From positions 4,881-52,458 of the forward strand of contig JAPTJF010000441.1 in NCBI GenBank assembly GCA_029339195.1: a DNA stretch of 47,578 bases, in the 5' to 3' direction. A model generated the notes under the pieces. It made no database searches. It was not told where the DNA came from and was given only the letters and a program-made list of their open reading frames with translations. The translations under genes were made by a program, and so were the position numbers. Positions 1 through 12,500 of this stretch are shown here, piece after piece (the stretch's first letter is position 1; the number at the start of each line of letters is the position of its first letter). Source of the stretch: Micractinium sp. NFX-FRZ (taxonomy: Eukaryota > Chlorophyta > Trebouxiophyceae > Chlorellales > Chlorellaceae).

Positions 1-185
1 GAGCGGGGGTGGTCATGGAAAGAGCGGGGGTGATTAGGTTTGAACCTACCGGGCTGACCACCCAAGGGCAGAAAGAGCGGGGGTGGTCACGAAACAGTAG
101 GGGTGATTAGGGTTGAACCTACCGGGCTGACCACCCAAGGGCAGAAAGAGCGGGGGTGATCATGGAAAGAGCGGGGGTGGTCACT
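1..185. repeat. Tandem repeat of about 73-74 bp, roughly 2.5 copies
   Basis: The motif gagcggggg recurs at 1, 22, 75, 148 and 169. The whole unit, including the stretch aacctaccgggctgaccacc, repeats with a period of 74 then 73 bp, with small changes between copies. It touches the left edge, so the array may be longer. It probably lies in or beside the last intron or 3' end of the E1 gene. Confidence 0.85.
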
Positions 186-331
186 GTCAACCTTGTTGTG
201 TGCCAAAATGTGGGTGTAGCCTGGACAACACCATGTGCACGAGCCTGGGTGCATCTATGCTGCCCCCGCATGCCGACCATAAAAGGAGGCCCAGCACTGC
301 CCGCACGCCGCTCTGCTCATCAATCCATCAG

Positions 332-422
332 GGCACGTCCATCTTGGCCAACTTTCCCCCCTGCCCCCTTGCCCTCTTGAGCCGCCCCTGCTCACCAGTC
401 TGCGGACACTTCCAACTGGGCC
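332..422 (-). repeat. Two diverged echoes of E1 exon 37
   Basis: Bases 390-422 match the 3' edge of exon 37 and its donor (499-531) at 27 of 33 positions, and still carry a gtgagc donor. Bases 332-350 match the more internal exon segment (about 513-531) almost perfectly. Read in E1 sense the three copies give KMEVPAD, a degenerate LEVSAD, and KMDVP followed by a stop. I treat them as duplicated exon fragments. One could instead be a used terminal exon, which the sequence cannot decide. Confidence 0.6.
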
Positions 423-504
423 CTGCTTGCACCTGTCCCCCACCCCTCCTCCCATTCCCCGTATCATTAAATCATTATCATTCCCCGTATCAAATCGTGC
501 TCAC

Positions 505-3500
505 CGGTCTGCCGGCACCTCCATCTTGGCCACCGACACCACCAAGTCGCTCATCTTCTTGTCTAGCCGCTCCTGCAGAGGTAACAGTAGTCAGGTTCAG
601 GGTCATATCGGGTCAATATGACAGCAGAACAAGTCTGCCTGTACAAAGTTGTTCATCTTCTTGTGCCGCTGCTGCAGCTTGGGTGTCACCATTTGGTGCT
701 GTGCCTAAGCGATGGTGCCGCTACGAGGCAAGGCAAGGCATGAGGACTGCATGTTCGCATGGTACAAGAGGCGCAAATATGCCTGTACGACTCCTGCCGC
801 CCTCCAGGAAGCGCCCATGCCCCGTGCGGCATGCCAGACATTGCATCCCCTTGCACGTGCCTCGCTGCGTGCAATGCCTTGCCGGCTGCCAAACAACTCC
901 CCCACCGCACGTCAAGTACTGTGGCCTAGCCAGCACGCCTCTCTCAGCCAGTGCGGGTAGGCGCCCCCCCGCCCCCCACTTGCCTTGTGCTTGGGGAAGA
1001 TGTTGTTGTAGAGCAGCGACTGGCCGCATGAGATGGAGTAGGCCTCCAGGTTCTTGGCGCGGAACCACTCCAGCACCTGAGCGCACATGGCAGTGGGGCG
1101 CAGGCGTGTGAGTGGAGGGTGGGCAGAGGGCGGACCCACGCGCATGGCACGACGGCATAGTGCGAACACTTGGTTGCCGCAGGACGTGGTTATACCAAAT
1201 TTAACGCACACACCTGGTCGACTTCAGGCCCTCCTCCAGAATCTACCATCGCACAGGACTGACCAGCTTGACTCAATGCCGGCATTCTGACACCCCCCTT
1301 TGCCCACCTGGTTGACCGTCAGGTCCCCCTCCAGGATCCAGCGGTCCCACAGGCTCCATTCCAGGTCGTTGAACTTGAAGGACTGCAGGGGGAACAAAAC
1401 CGGGTGGAGGCGCAGGTGTGAGGGCGGGGTGGGTCAGCAAGGCGACACCGTCCTTGGGCACAGCAAGGAGCCCAGACGTCAGCGGCAGCCACAAGGCAGC
1501 TACCCCAGCGCAACCCACAGGTTCTCCTAGCACTACAGCGGCCCTCCGCCTCGTGTGGCCACCTTTTGATGCATGGAAGGCACCCGTGCAGTCACAGGTT
1601 CCCACCCACACTGTGAGCAGTACGTGCAAGTGAGGCGCCAGAGTGCAAACACAACAACAACGCACCGCTCGCCAGCGCATATCTTTGGCAAGATGCCCCC
1701 CCATGCAGGCGCAGTAACAAGCCAAGCAGGACCCCCCCCCCCCCCCCTGACCTTGGGTGGGATGGGCTCCGCCATGGCAAACAGCGGCAGCGCCAGGTTG
1801 GCAAACGTGTTGCGGTACGCCTCCACCGGCTTGTTCTGCGGGGCCATGGAGGAGACGAATGACGGGGGAATTGCTCATGGGCTCTTGTTCTGAACTGCTG
1901 TTCTGAACTGTAGGCAGTATGACTTTGGTTGCGGTATGCCTCAACAGCACGACGAACATATATTGTGGGGTTTGGACATGACAAGAAGCGGGGCGAGCGC
2001 CAGTTCGCATCGGCACTCAGCATTGACGCCCTGGCTGTTGCCCTGTCACCAACCGCGCTTCATCAAATGCATACACTAATGTGCACACCGTCAATGTGAA
2101 CAACCATAACCCCCTCCTACCTGGATGACCTTGTACAGCTCCAGGCACACCAGGCCTGCACACACACAGGGAGCGGTGGTGAGAGAGGAGGCAACCAGCC
2201 GGCACAGGTGGGTGGGCACGCGGGCAAAGAGTTTGACAAGCTGACCATGCACACTCCAAGCACGTCAGCAAGTCATTGCCGCATCCTAGTGACACGCGTC
2301 GGGGCAAAGAGGTGGCCCTGCTGCTGCTCTACACTACAACTCAGCACTGTGCCGCTGTAGCCTGCATGCGGCAGCTCACCGGTGGCCATGGCTGTGGTGG
2401 TGGCGATGGCGGGGATGATGCGCCCAGCAATCAGCTTGGCCTGCACCGCAGACGTGGAGGGGCAGCACGCAGGTCACACTCCGTCCGGCTGTGGCAAATC
2501 AACTGCTTGCAATGCACCAGGAGGAGGGCCACGAGCAACCGCTGCTTCACTCTAGCAAACCGTTGGGTCAATGTTTCTTCAATGAATGTTTTCCATTCAA
2601 TTAAATTAAATGTTAATTTCAATGTCTGCCCCCCCACACACACCTGCAGCTTGTCCACCTCTGGGATGGCGTAGTTGCGGGCGCGCATGTTGGCAAACCC
2701 GGCAATGAACTGCGGGGGCAGGGGGCGGGGGGACCCATTTTGGGGGGAAGGAAGTGAGCAAGCAGATCATCTCAGGACTCGTGTGCTGGCCCTGGTCCCC
2801 AGACGCCCCCAGGAAAGCTGCACTCCGGCCAAACCCCTCCCCCCCGCCCCACCCCACCCCCATCTCCCCGACTCCCTGCACCTGCATGTGGAAGTTGGTG
2901 TCGTCATCCTTCTCAAACGACACCGCCGTCAGCTGCAGGGGAGGGCCAAAGTCAAATAATTCAGCAACAAGTGTTACATATCTTCCACTTGCATTAGAGT
3001 TTTCCTCAACTCCTTACTCATACACCGGCGTTAACTGCAGGGAAGGGAGGGAGGGAGGAGGCCGTGCAGGGCGGGGCCAATGTGAGTACATGGACAACGG
3101 GGCTGCTTGCGCTTGTGTTGCAGGCAAATACAAAAGCCCAGGAAACGCTGCGCCAAGCGGCAGGCAGACGTCATGCCCGTCAGGGGGAACACTGTGCCCT
3201 GCACTGCACCGACGGTGGGAGTGGCAGCGCTCCCACGGCTTGGTGCCCACCGGCATAGGGTCGCATGCAACAACGCACTTCATGCAACCCAGCGGCCCAC
3301 CTGGCTGCCCTTTGGCAGGTCCTTGAGCGCGCCCCGCAGCTTGTTGATGAGCTCGTCAATCACCTGCAGCAGGTGGCCCCCCACACACACAATACGTGCA
3401 TATGTTTAGAAGAGTCAGAGACCGTCGCACGGAGCGACAGGCAGCTCGGGCATCAGATGCAAGGTGTGCAGGCATCATGTGGGGTGACCAATGCCCAGGC

Positions 3501-6500
3501 CCACCAAACTGTGTACACCCCCGGCAGCACGCACCGCGTCCTCGTGAGCCGGGCCGTCGCTGACTGCTGCTGACGACGCCTTGGGGTCTGCAGCGGGCCG
3601 ACGGCAGCATGCGAGCGGGTCAGTGCTCCGAGGCCACAGCAGGTGATTCACAAGGCCTCCGCTGCTGACTGTGAAACACCTCGAGGCTACAGCAGCACAT
3701 CTCCCATCTTGCCTGCTCCAGATCAGGGTGCATGCCAGCAGCTGTCGTCCTCCCCAATAGCACAGCACCTGTGCTCCACAGCACTCAGCACACCACAAAA
3801 CCTTGCCCATCCCAGTGTCGGCGCTGGCGCACGTCTGCTCCCTAGCGTCCCCCGCTTCCTTCGGCCTGCCCCTCACCTTGTTCGGCCCATCCTCCAGTTT
3901 TACAATGCAACAGAACCTGCCTGCACTACCACGTCCTCCACCTGCCCTCCCCGCCCACCCGTCTCAATCCTGACGTTCTCCTTGGCCTGGAAGGGCTCCA
4001 CAGGCACGCCCGCGGCCACCTGCACCACGCGCGACGCATCCGACGCCCACTCGGGCACCGTCAGGCCGTACACCTGCGGGGGGGGGGGGGGGAGGGAGAG
4101 GAAGCCAATGACTCGAAATGTCCTGAAGCACAGTTCGGGCAGGCGGAGGGAGAGGAGGCTAATGGTTGAAAATGTGAAAAGCACAGTTTGGGCACCGTCA
4201 GGCCGTCCAACACGGGGTGAGGGCGAGAGCGACAGGGTAACATTGCAGGTGGAAAAGTGGGGCAAGGAACCGGCAACTTGCTAGCCAGCACTGGGAGTGA
4301 CCATTGCAGGAAGATTCAACTTGCCACTCCCTGTACTCGTCGTTCTTGACCACCAGCACAAGACCCCGCCACCCAAACCACCCTCCAATAATTGCAGCTG
4401 TCATTTGTAAAAGCCCTCTTCAAACCGCCAGACCCTGCTGCCCCCCAGGCCCCTGCCGCACCTGCGCCTTGAGGATGGCTGCCGCCTGGATGAATGCCGC
4501 GTGCGATGCGTCGGCCGTGTCAAACACCAGGGGGGTGGGGAAGCTGCGGAAGCAGGGCAGCAGCAAGCAGAACACGGGCGTGGGTGCACGACCGACCCGC
4601 AGCCCTGCCAAGAGGGCGGGGGGGCAGGAGAAGGCAGAACACGGGCGTGTGTGCACGACCGACCCGCAGCCCCGACAAGAGGGCGAGGGCACAGAGTGCT
4701 CATAATAAGCACCACATGTGTAGATGTGCGACAGTTCGTGTGTGGGGGGCAAACCATGTATACGCCCATCTGAGCAACTGTTTCTCCTCGTACTCACCGC
4801 TTGGGGGGCGACCAGAAGAGCGACCCGGTGGAGGTCTTGGCATCCTCCGGGAAGGTGAACACCAGCTGCGCAGACGATTGCAGAAAGATGTGGGGCAGAG
4901 GGAGGTGGTGTCATTGCACAGTAGGCACGTGGCCCAATGCCTGGGCAGCACCTGATGCAGCGGCGGCCATACTCCAGGGGGCTGCACACCTTCTCATTTT
5001 CCTTCCATTCCAGGAGGCACGTTCGCGGCCAGCAGCGAGCCACACGAAAAGAACGGCTTGGCCACTAAAACAATGTGCACTAATATGAAAAATTCAAGGC
5101 CCCCCCAGCCCACCTGCGCAATGCGGTCGTGGAACTGCTGCTGGAACTTGCGGCGCGCCCAGGCAATGCACTCCTCAAAGCTGCCGCAGCGCTCTGCAGG
5201 GGACACAGTGGCAGACATGACGAAGTCAGCATATGAATTCTAGACAGGGGCAAGCAGAACAGCCAGCTAACAAGCAGCAAGTCTGTCCTCTGTGTCGACC
5301 ACACATCCCTCCAATCAGGGCATCAAATTCAGCTCCAACTCCGCATCCCCCAACTCGCATTCTATCCACCAAAGTACCTATGGAGCAGCAACCTCCTGCC
5401 ATCAGCAGCACAGCACAGCACCGCGCAGCACAGCACAGCACAGCACCCACCTGACACCAGCACCTCCACCACCTTCTCTAGCTGCTCTCGCGCCGCCGCG
5501 TCGCTGCTGGTCTTGGCGGCTGCAGGACAAGACGCATGATTTGGTGGACGCAGAGAGCCAAGCGCTGGCCAGCAAATGGATAATTGAGCGGCCCGGTGCA
5601 GCGGCAGGGCAGCGCTGCTGTTGCATGTGTCCAGGACAAGGGGATCAATTGCAGTGCAGTGCCAGCAGTACAGCAGTGCAGCAGTACGGCGCTCACTGGT
5701 GATGTACTTGTCGGGGTCGGCCAGGAATGCGTTGGCCTCGGCGGGCGTCTTCTCCAGGATGCCCTCAAACTCGGAGCTGCCAGGAAGGGGGGGGAGGTGA
5801 GGAGGCGGGGCACGCATTTGGGTAATAAGCAGGGTAGTCAGCAGGGCATTGGCAGCATCGGTAAAGTCCACCTTGAATACAGCATGTTGTTGTAAATCAG
5901 GAGGCAGAGCGCTGCCCCCATGGACAGCGCACACCATAAGCACAGGAATCGGGCCTGTTAGCTCAACACACGCTCACCGCGCGTATGTGAGGCAGTGGTG
6001 GATGTTGTGGGGGAAGGAGTGCAGCGTGCACATGGGCGCCTGCTTCTCGGGGGGGTCGCGGCTGGCGCCTGCGGGGAGCACAGCACAGTTTTAACGCATC
6101 AGTAATCAGTGCAGCAGCTTGAGCTTGCCTGGTACAAGGACTGGACGCGCGCAGAAAACATGACCTGAACTGAACAAGTAAAAATATCGCGCTTCTTGGC
6201 CTCTCCCTGTCCCCCTGCACATGTACCGCACCATGCCAAGCCCCCTCCACCCCTGCCCACCGTAGTTCTCCGTGAGCCGCGGGATGACCATCTGCGTGTT
6301 GCACTTGGCCCCCAGGGTGCCGCTCTCCACCAGGGGCTTGCAGAAGTAGACGCAGCGCGAGTCGACGTACAGCCTGCGCACACATGGGCAAGCAGAAGTA
6401 GGGCAAGGTGAGGGGCGGCAGAAGTGGTGCACACTCAGCGAGTTGACGAGCAGCTGGTACAGCGCAGCAGGGCCACAGCATGGTGCTGCATGCAAACCTT

Positions 6501-9500
6501 GATCACCGGGCTATGTCGGTCAGTGCAAACGAGAATGCACAACTAGATTATTTTTAATGAGTATGACATCAAACGATTATGCCATTCTAACTACAACATT
6601 GAGCTGATCATTATTGCAAAGAAGACAGTACGTGCCTGGCATTCACGTTGTCCAGCGCGTTGACCACCACATCCAGCCCGTCCCAGAAGTTGTCGTTGAA
6701 GACGTCCTCTGCAATGGCCGGGTTGGGGGGTGGGAAGGTGGTGCATGCACTTGGTGCACAAGGCGCGGGGGGAGGTGGGGTAGAGGCGCTGCAGATCTGA
6801 GGGGCTGGCCATCGATCTGAAGGACTGGTCATTGGGCAGCGGCACAGGCGTGTTGCGACAACCTGTCGAGCAGGGTAGATAAACGGTGGAAGTGGGAAGC
6901 GATCGGGCTGCTGTTCCATCTTGACCCCGCTCGACGTACCACCCCCGCGGCCCACCTCCCCGGCTTGCTTGGGCCCGCCCACCCACCGGTCTCTGGTGAC
7001 ACCCGGTTCTGCAGGGCGTTGATCTTGATGGCTGGGTTGATCTTGGCGGCCGCCTCGGACGCGCAGCTCGACTTGCTGCTGCCGATGTTCCAGTCCCTGC
7101 AGCGGTTTGACGGGAGGACAGGTGTGTGTGTGTGTGTTCTTGAACTTGGATGCAAGCTGGGGGGGTACACCGAGTAGGTGTGGCCGGTGGACCGAATGTC
7201 GCATGCCATACTGCATTGTCGACGAGCAGACAGACACTCAAAGGAGCACGCTGCCCGCGCCCCGCCCACCTGAAGAGGAACTGCCGCGAGAGGTTGCTCT
7301 TCTCGATGACGTCGTCGTCGGTCACAGTCAGCAGGCCAGTCTCGCCTGGGGGGAGGGGAGGGTGCGCAGGCGGCAGGGGCAGTGGGGATTGCAGGCACAC
7401 ACAAACACATACCAGAGATTATCTGAGCAACTCTAGCAGTCAGCGCGGCTCAAAGAGAGCCAACAAGGCATGCGCCTCTGTTTGGCAGAAGCTGGCCAAT
7501 CCACCACTTGCGCAGTTGGACACGCGCCCGCGCAATCGTCTAGCAGGTGCATGTGCCAGGTGGCTCACCGCAGGCCACTCCCATCAGAGCAAAGTTCTTG
7601 AGGAACTCGCAGCCCAGGGCGCCCGCGCCCACCTGGAGGGGAGGGAGGGAGGGAGGGAGGGGCAGGCGGCAGGGGGGGCTCTGAGATGAACGCCACTCTG
7701 TGAGTATGTGTGCACTGAAGTGTGCCCCCGAGCTGCGCTGATCCTTCACCCCAGCTTCTGGCCCCGGAAGAGCTGTAGGTTATCACCAGAGTCACACTCA
7801 CACAGTTCCTGCCCCCCTTGCCCGCATGCAGGGAAAGTGCGTGCCGATCCTGGGGAAGTGAAGCGCGGCACACACCCCGTACGCCCCCTCACCAGGAAGA
7901 TCTTCAGGTCCTGCATGCGTTTCTGCATGCTGCGCCCAAACACGGCGATGGTGTCGTCGTAGCGCGAGCCCTGGGGGAGGGGCAGGTAATGCGCACGAGG
8001 CAGGGGGGGTGTGAGGCAGCAGGTTGGGCATGAGACGAGCAGCAAACGAACCCGGGGTGTACAGAACAGCTCCTGCAATTTGGCTTCAAAATCGCCGAGT
8101 CCCATTGCTCCCTCCCCTCCGGCGCCACCTCTTCGGCGGGCGGACAAAGGCTCCCCAGGCGCCGCTCCCTGGATCACCCCTCCCCCGCCCTCCTCTGGTG
8201 CGAACTTGTCTTTACAACCCCAGCTCACCTCTGGCGCAACCTCCTCGGCAGACAGCGGCTCCTCGGGCAGGCTCTCAATGGAGTCAAAGTAGAACCACTG
8301 GAAGAGCGGGTGGAACTTGCCGGAGGCGGCCTTGACCACCTGCGGGGGTGTGGGGGCGGGGCCGGAGAGCAGAGAGGCGGCGTGAGGAGCTGGCACCGAG
8401 GTTCACAGCTGCCAGGGCACAAGAGCAGACGCGATCTGTGCGGCAACGTGGCAAGCTGCCCTGCCACAATTCATGCAGCAGCACCCAGTGTGTGTAGTGG
8501 TCCAACGTGGCGCTGCTAGGAACTACGCGCCACCAGCACACTAGCCCCGGCCCTGGACGCACCTCCTGTCCCACCACGCCTCCAAACATGGCTGCCATGG
8601 GGTTCAGGCAGGCGCGCCCGGTCAGCGCCAGCTTGCGCAGCACACCCTCGTCTAGCTCCACCTGCGGCAGTACATAAAGAAGTACAAAACACAGATGAAG
8701 TTGAGAAAAAAACGGCCAGGGTGACGTAGAATGCGGCCAGGGGGGCGGGCGTCCCTCCACGTCACTCGTGCCCAGCTCACCCGGCCAACTGATTCACCCA
8801 TCGCCCTTTCACCTTCCGGAAGCAGCACAGTTGGTATGCTTGGCAGCAGCCAGCGTCAGCTTTGGTTCTAGCCCAAACAACACACACAAACACAAAGGCA
8901 GCAAGGTTGGCACTGGCAGTCCCCAGCCGCCGCCTTGTTTGACCAGCAGTAAAGTGAAACCTTCAATAAAACCCCACCGCCCGTTGCTGACCTTCTCGGA
9001 GGCGGCTTCGTTGATGGACTTGGCTGCTGCCAGCACAGCGGCAGCGTCTGCCTCGTTGCCCGGCTCCGGCATGCGTCCCTCGTTTGAGGACTGGAACGAG
9101 TCCAGGGCCTGGAAGCCCAGGTGCAGCAGGGGGGAGCGCTCCAGCTACGGACAGGAAGGTGGGGCAATATTGCAGTAGCAGTGTGAATTGTGAGTGTGCA
9201 GCACAGCACGCAAAGTGGAGGGGCGCAGGGGAGTATTGGCTAAGGCCAGAAATACAGGCGCAGCAGCGTGTGGTGCTCGACCTGGGGCGGCGTCGGCGGC
9301 GGAACTGTGGCGAGCAGTGGCGGGATTCCTAAGTGTTGCAATGCCAGCCCACCTTGCTGAAGTCTGAGAGCAGGAACTCCCCGGGGTCCTCGATGGCCCG
9401 CGCCAGCGGCTTGAACGACAGCGTCTTGCTGCCCTTGTGCTGCGTCACAATGCCGCCGCGCTGGTAGGGGCTGCGGGCAGGCAAATGGTGGGGTGGTGTG

Positions 9501-12500
9501 ACTAGGCAGGGCAGCAGGATGCGTGCAGGAGCATGCTGAGCAGCAGGTGCAATGTCCAGCCGCAATGCTTGCTTTCTCAAACACACTCAGTCTGGAAGCA
9601 AGTCAGCACGGTGCGCCACTGCAATGGATGCCAGACTCACGAACTTCACCACCACTTACCACCAAGCAACCTTCCAGCAATGCAACAACCCTTCCACTAC
9701 CAACAAACCCACGCGGTTCCCAATGCACTCATCAAACACACCGCCGGCCAGACGATTGACCCATCAGCCCACCTAAAGTCCGTGGAGTCGATCTCCAGGT
9801 GGAAGGAGTGCGCCTTGCAGTTCTTCACCCGGATGGGGGCGCGCCCGTTGAGCTCCGTCATGCCGATGATCTCGTTGAAAGTCACCTCCTCGCCTGCAGG
9901 CAGACAGCCACCAGGGGGAAACAGTCACACAGAGTTTGCCACAACCTGGTATAGCTCAGTCATCCCCACCACCTACATCAATCAAGCTCACTTCCACACC
10001 CTGCGGGTCGAGACGGAACAGGTACAACTTCTGTCGAAAGCAACTATTCCTGTGAAGCACAAAACTTCAACGGAGCAGCAGCACACACCATTGAGTCCAG
10101 CGGTGGGCATGCAACCCCAGCCCTCACGTCCAAGCCCTCTGATCTGCCCTCCCCAAACAGCCAAGGACCCCGCAAGCCGTCTTGGAGTCTCTCAGCACCC
10201 GCCCGTTGCTCTGCACCTTGACCCGCGCACTCCACAGCCCCTGCTGTTCTCAACATATTCCTTCACACAAACAACACAGAGCTCCCCAGCTACTGACCGT
10301 CCTGGAACTCCAGGCGCTCGTCCTCCACTGTGGTGACCAGCGTGGGGTTGCCGGGGGTGATGCCAGCAATGATACCCGTGTGGGGCTCCTCGCCTGCAAG
10401 GCAGGCGGTGCCGGGCGTGAGCATGATCAAACCCACTCCTGTGCACTCACTGGCTGTGCACATGTGCTTGCCGTAGTGTCGAGGCGGAGGCTGGACTGTA
10501 CCCACCTCCATCGCCATGCGCGCCGGCATTGTGCACACAGCCCACGTGCAACACCAACAGCACGCCGGCCGGTGGGCCTCACTGGCCGACCTTCTGTCCT
10601 GCCTGCCAATATCCATTGGCCTCACTCACCATCCACGTCCAGCACCTCGAATGAGGGACCAAAGTCGCAGAACACCTGGGCAAACACGCCACGCACGTCG
10701 GCCTGCAGGGCGGGGCGGGGCGGGGCAGGGACCAGGGGTGAACATGAGGCTGCAGGGTGGCCAAACGTCAACAAGAACATCTGGGCAGGATCACAAGGGG
10801 AACTGAAAACACCCTGGTGCGGAGGAAAAAGAGCGACCGCAGGCACTTTGCCAAACAACCGACCGTCTGACTGTAATAAGCACACTACAAAGCCCGCCCT
10901 GAGAATGGCGGTTCTGTTGGCTCGGTGTGACCGGCACCCATGCGCCCGCAGCCTTTGCCCCACCCGCGTTCCCGGTCACGCGCACACACCTTGATGAATG
11001 CGATGCCGTTGGCGTGGCAGAACTCGTCGATGCGGATGCTCTCAGCCAGCCCAGTCTCAGTGGCCACCACGACCTGCGGGGGGCCAAAAACGGCCAGCCA
11101 GATTGAGCATGTGCCCGCACCAGCCTCTGCTGACAGCCAGCCAGTGTGCTGCTAGTGTGGGATTGCCAGCTGATAGGAACAACCTGTGACCCAGCATCTG
11201 CTGCTGGTCTGCATCTCCTGCTGGCATGCACCTGCCCCGCAATCAAAGCCTACTGCTGCCAGCCTGGCACCCCAGCACACGCCGCTGACCTGGAACTGCC
11301 CCAGGAAGGCGTCGTCCAGCTCAGCAGCGCTGGCCACGACCGGCACGCTCGTATTCAGCTCCTGCACCGCGTCCCTGCAGGCACGTCGTTGGGCAGCATG
11401 AAGCGAACTGATCAGCAGCTGAGAAGCAGGCTCCGGGCAGCCACTACAAGCACCTGTCAACAAACATAGCAATGCCGGCCTGCCCTTGCAGCGCTGCAAC
11501 GCTCCCCACTGCCTGCCAGCATGCCTGCCCGTCTCAATCGCCAACCCCACCGCCACAGCTGGCCCCCCCCTGGCACCTGCATGCCTCTGCCCGGTTCTTG
11601 CCCACATCTCCCTCTGTGAGGTAGAACTGGGCCCCCAGGTCGCGCAGCGCCACCTCAGCACGGTCGTGCAGCGTGATCGACTTGACGCCCGCCAGGATCA
11701 CGTTCTTGGCTGCTCAGGCGTGGGAAATGGGGACGCAGGGCAGTGTCAACTTGCCCGTTGCTGCATCGTGTCCAATGTGAACTTCGGTTGATACAGTTTC
11801 TCCAATGAATTGTTATAGTCCAGCACTCCAGCCATACAAGCGATCATTTGCTGCGGCCGCTCCGCCCCGCCGCCAGCCCACGGCCCCCCGCCTGCATACC
11901 CCACACTCACCCACTTCCACGCCCAGGCCCCCCATCCCGCAGATGAGCACATTGCATGTGGCCATGCGCCGCATGCTCTCCTTGCCGTACACCGCCAGCT
12001 GCAGCAGGGGGCAGGGTGGGTGACGCACTTGTGGGCAGAGGCCATGAAACAGCAGGGCGGCAGGGAGCACAGGCAGTTCAACCTGCTGGGAACCGAGACC
12101 ATGCAAACGCCATCGGGAAGTGCGTGAAAACGTGTCCAGTTTGAGCTACATGCATGTGTATTGTAGCGCCTGTCACCATAGTAGCTGCTGCACACTTGCC
12201 CCTGGCACTGGTAATGGTGATAGAAAGGCAGGTCACAGCTGCCATCAGCACCCATGAGCAGCCTCAGGCAAATGCCCATTCCCCTCCCTGCCTCCACCAC
12301 CTGTCCTTGCCTGAGCCACCCTGCCGCTGAAACCCGTGGTAAGTGCCACCACGTGCCACTGCTGGTGCCACCGAGCTCGTGGGCTGGCAAAGCACACGCC
12401 TGTCCTGTGCAAGGGCGGGCCTGGAGCTGCGCACCTGGCGGGAGTGCAGGTCCTCATCAATCTCCAAGGCAGGAGCCCCGTTCTCAGCAGCTGCAAGGGA

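Noticed and set aside
1..185. Telomeric or CRISPR-like array
   Set aside because: A period of 73-74 bp with no short spacers and no (TTTAGGG)n-type unit; an ordinary minisatellite.
200..1111. 303-codon plus-strand open frame
   Set aside because: It overlaps E1 exons 36 and 37 on the other strand and has no domain or splice logic; a GC-rich shadow.
9533..10336. 267-codon plus-strand open frame
   Set aside because: Antisense to E1 exon 10 and neighbouring introns; composition is that of intron sequence.
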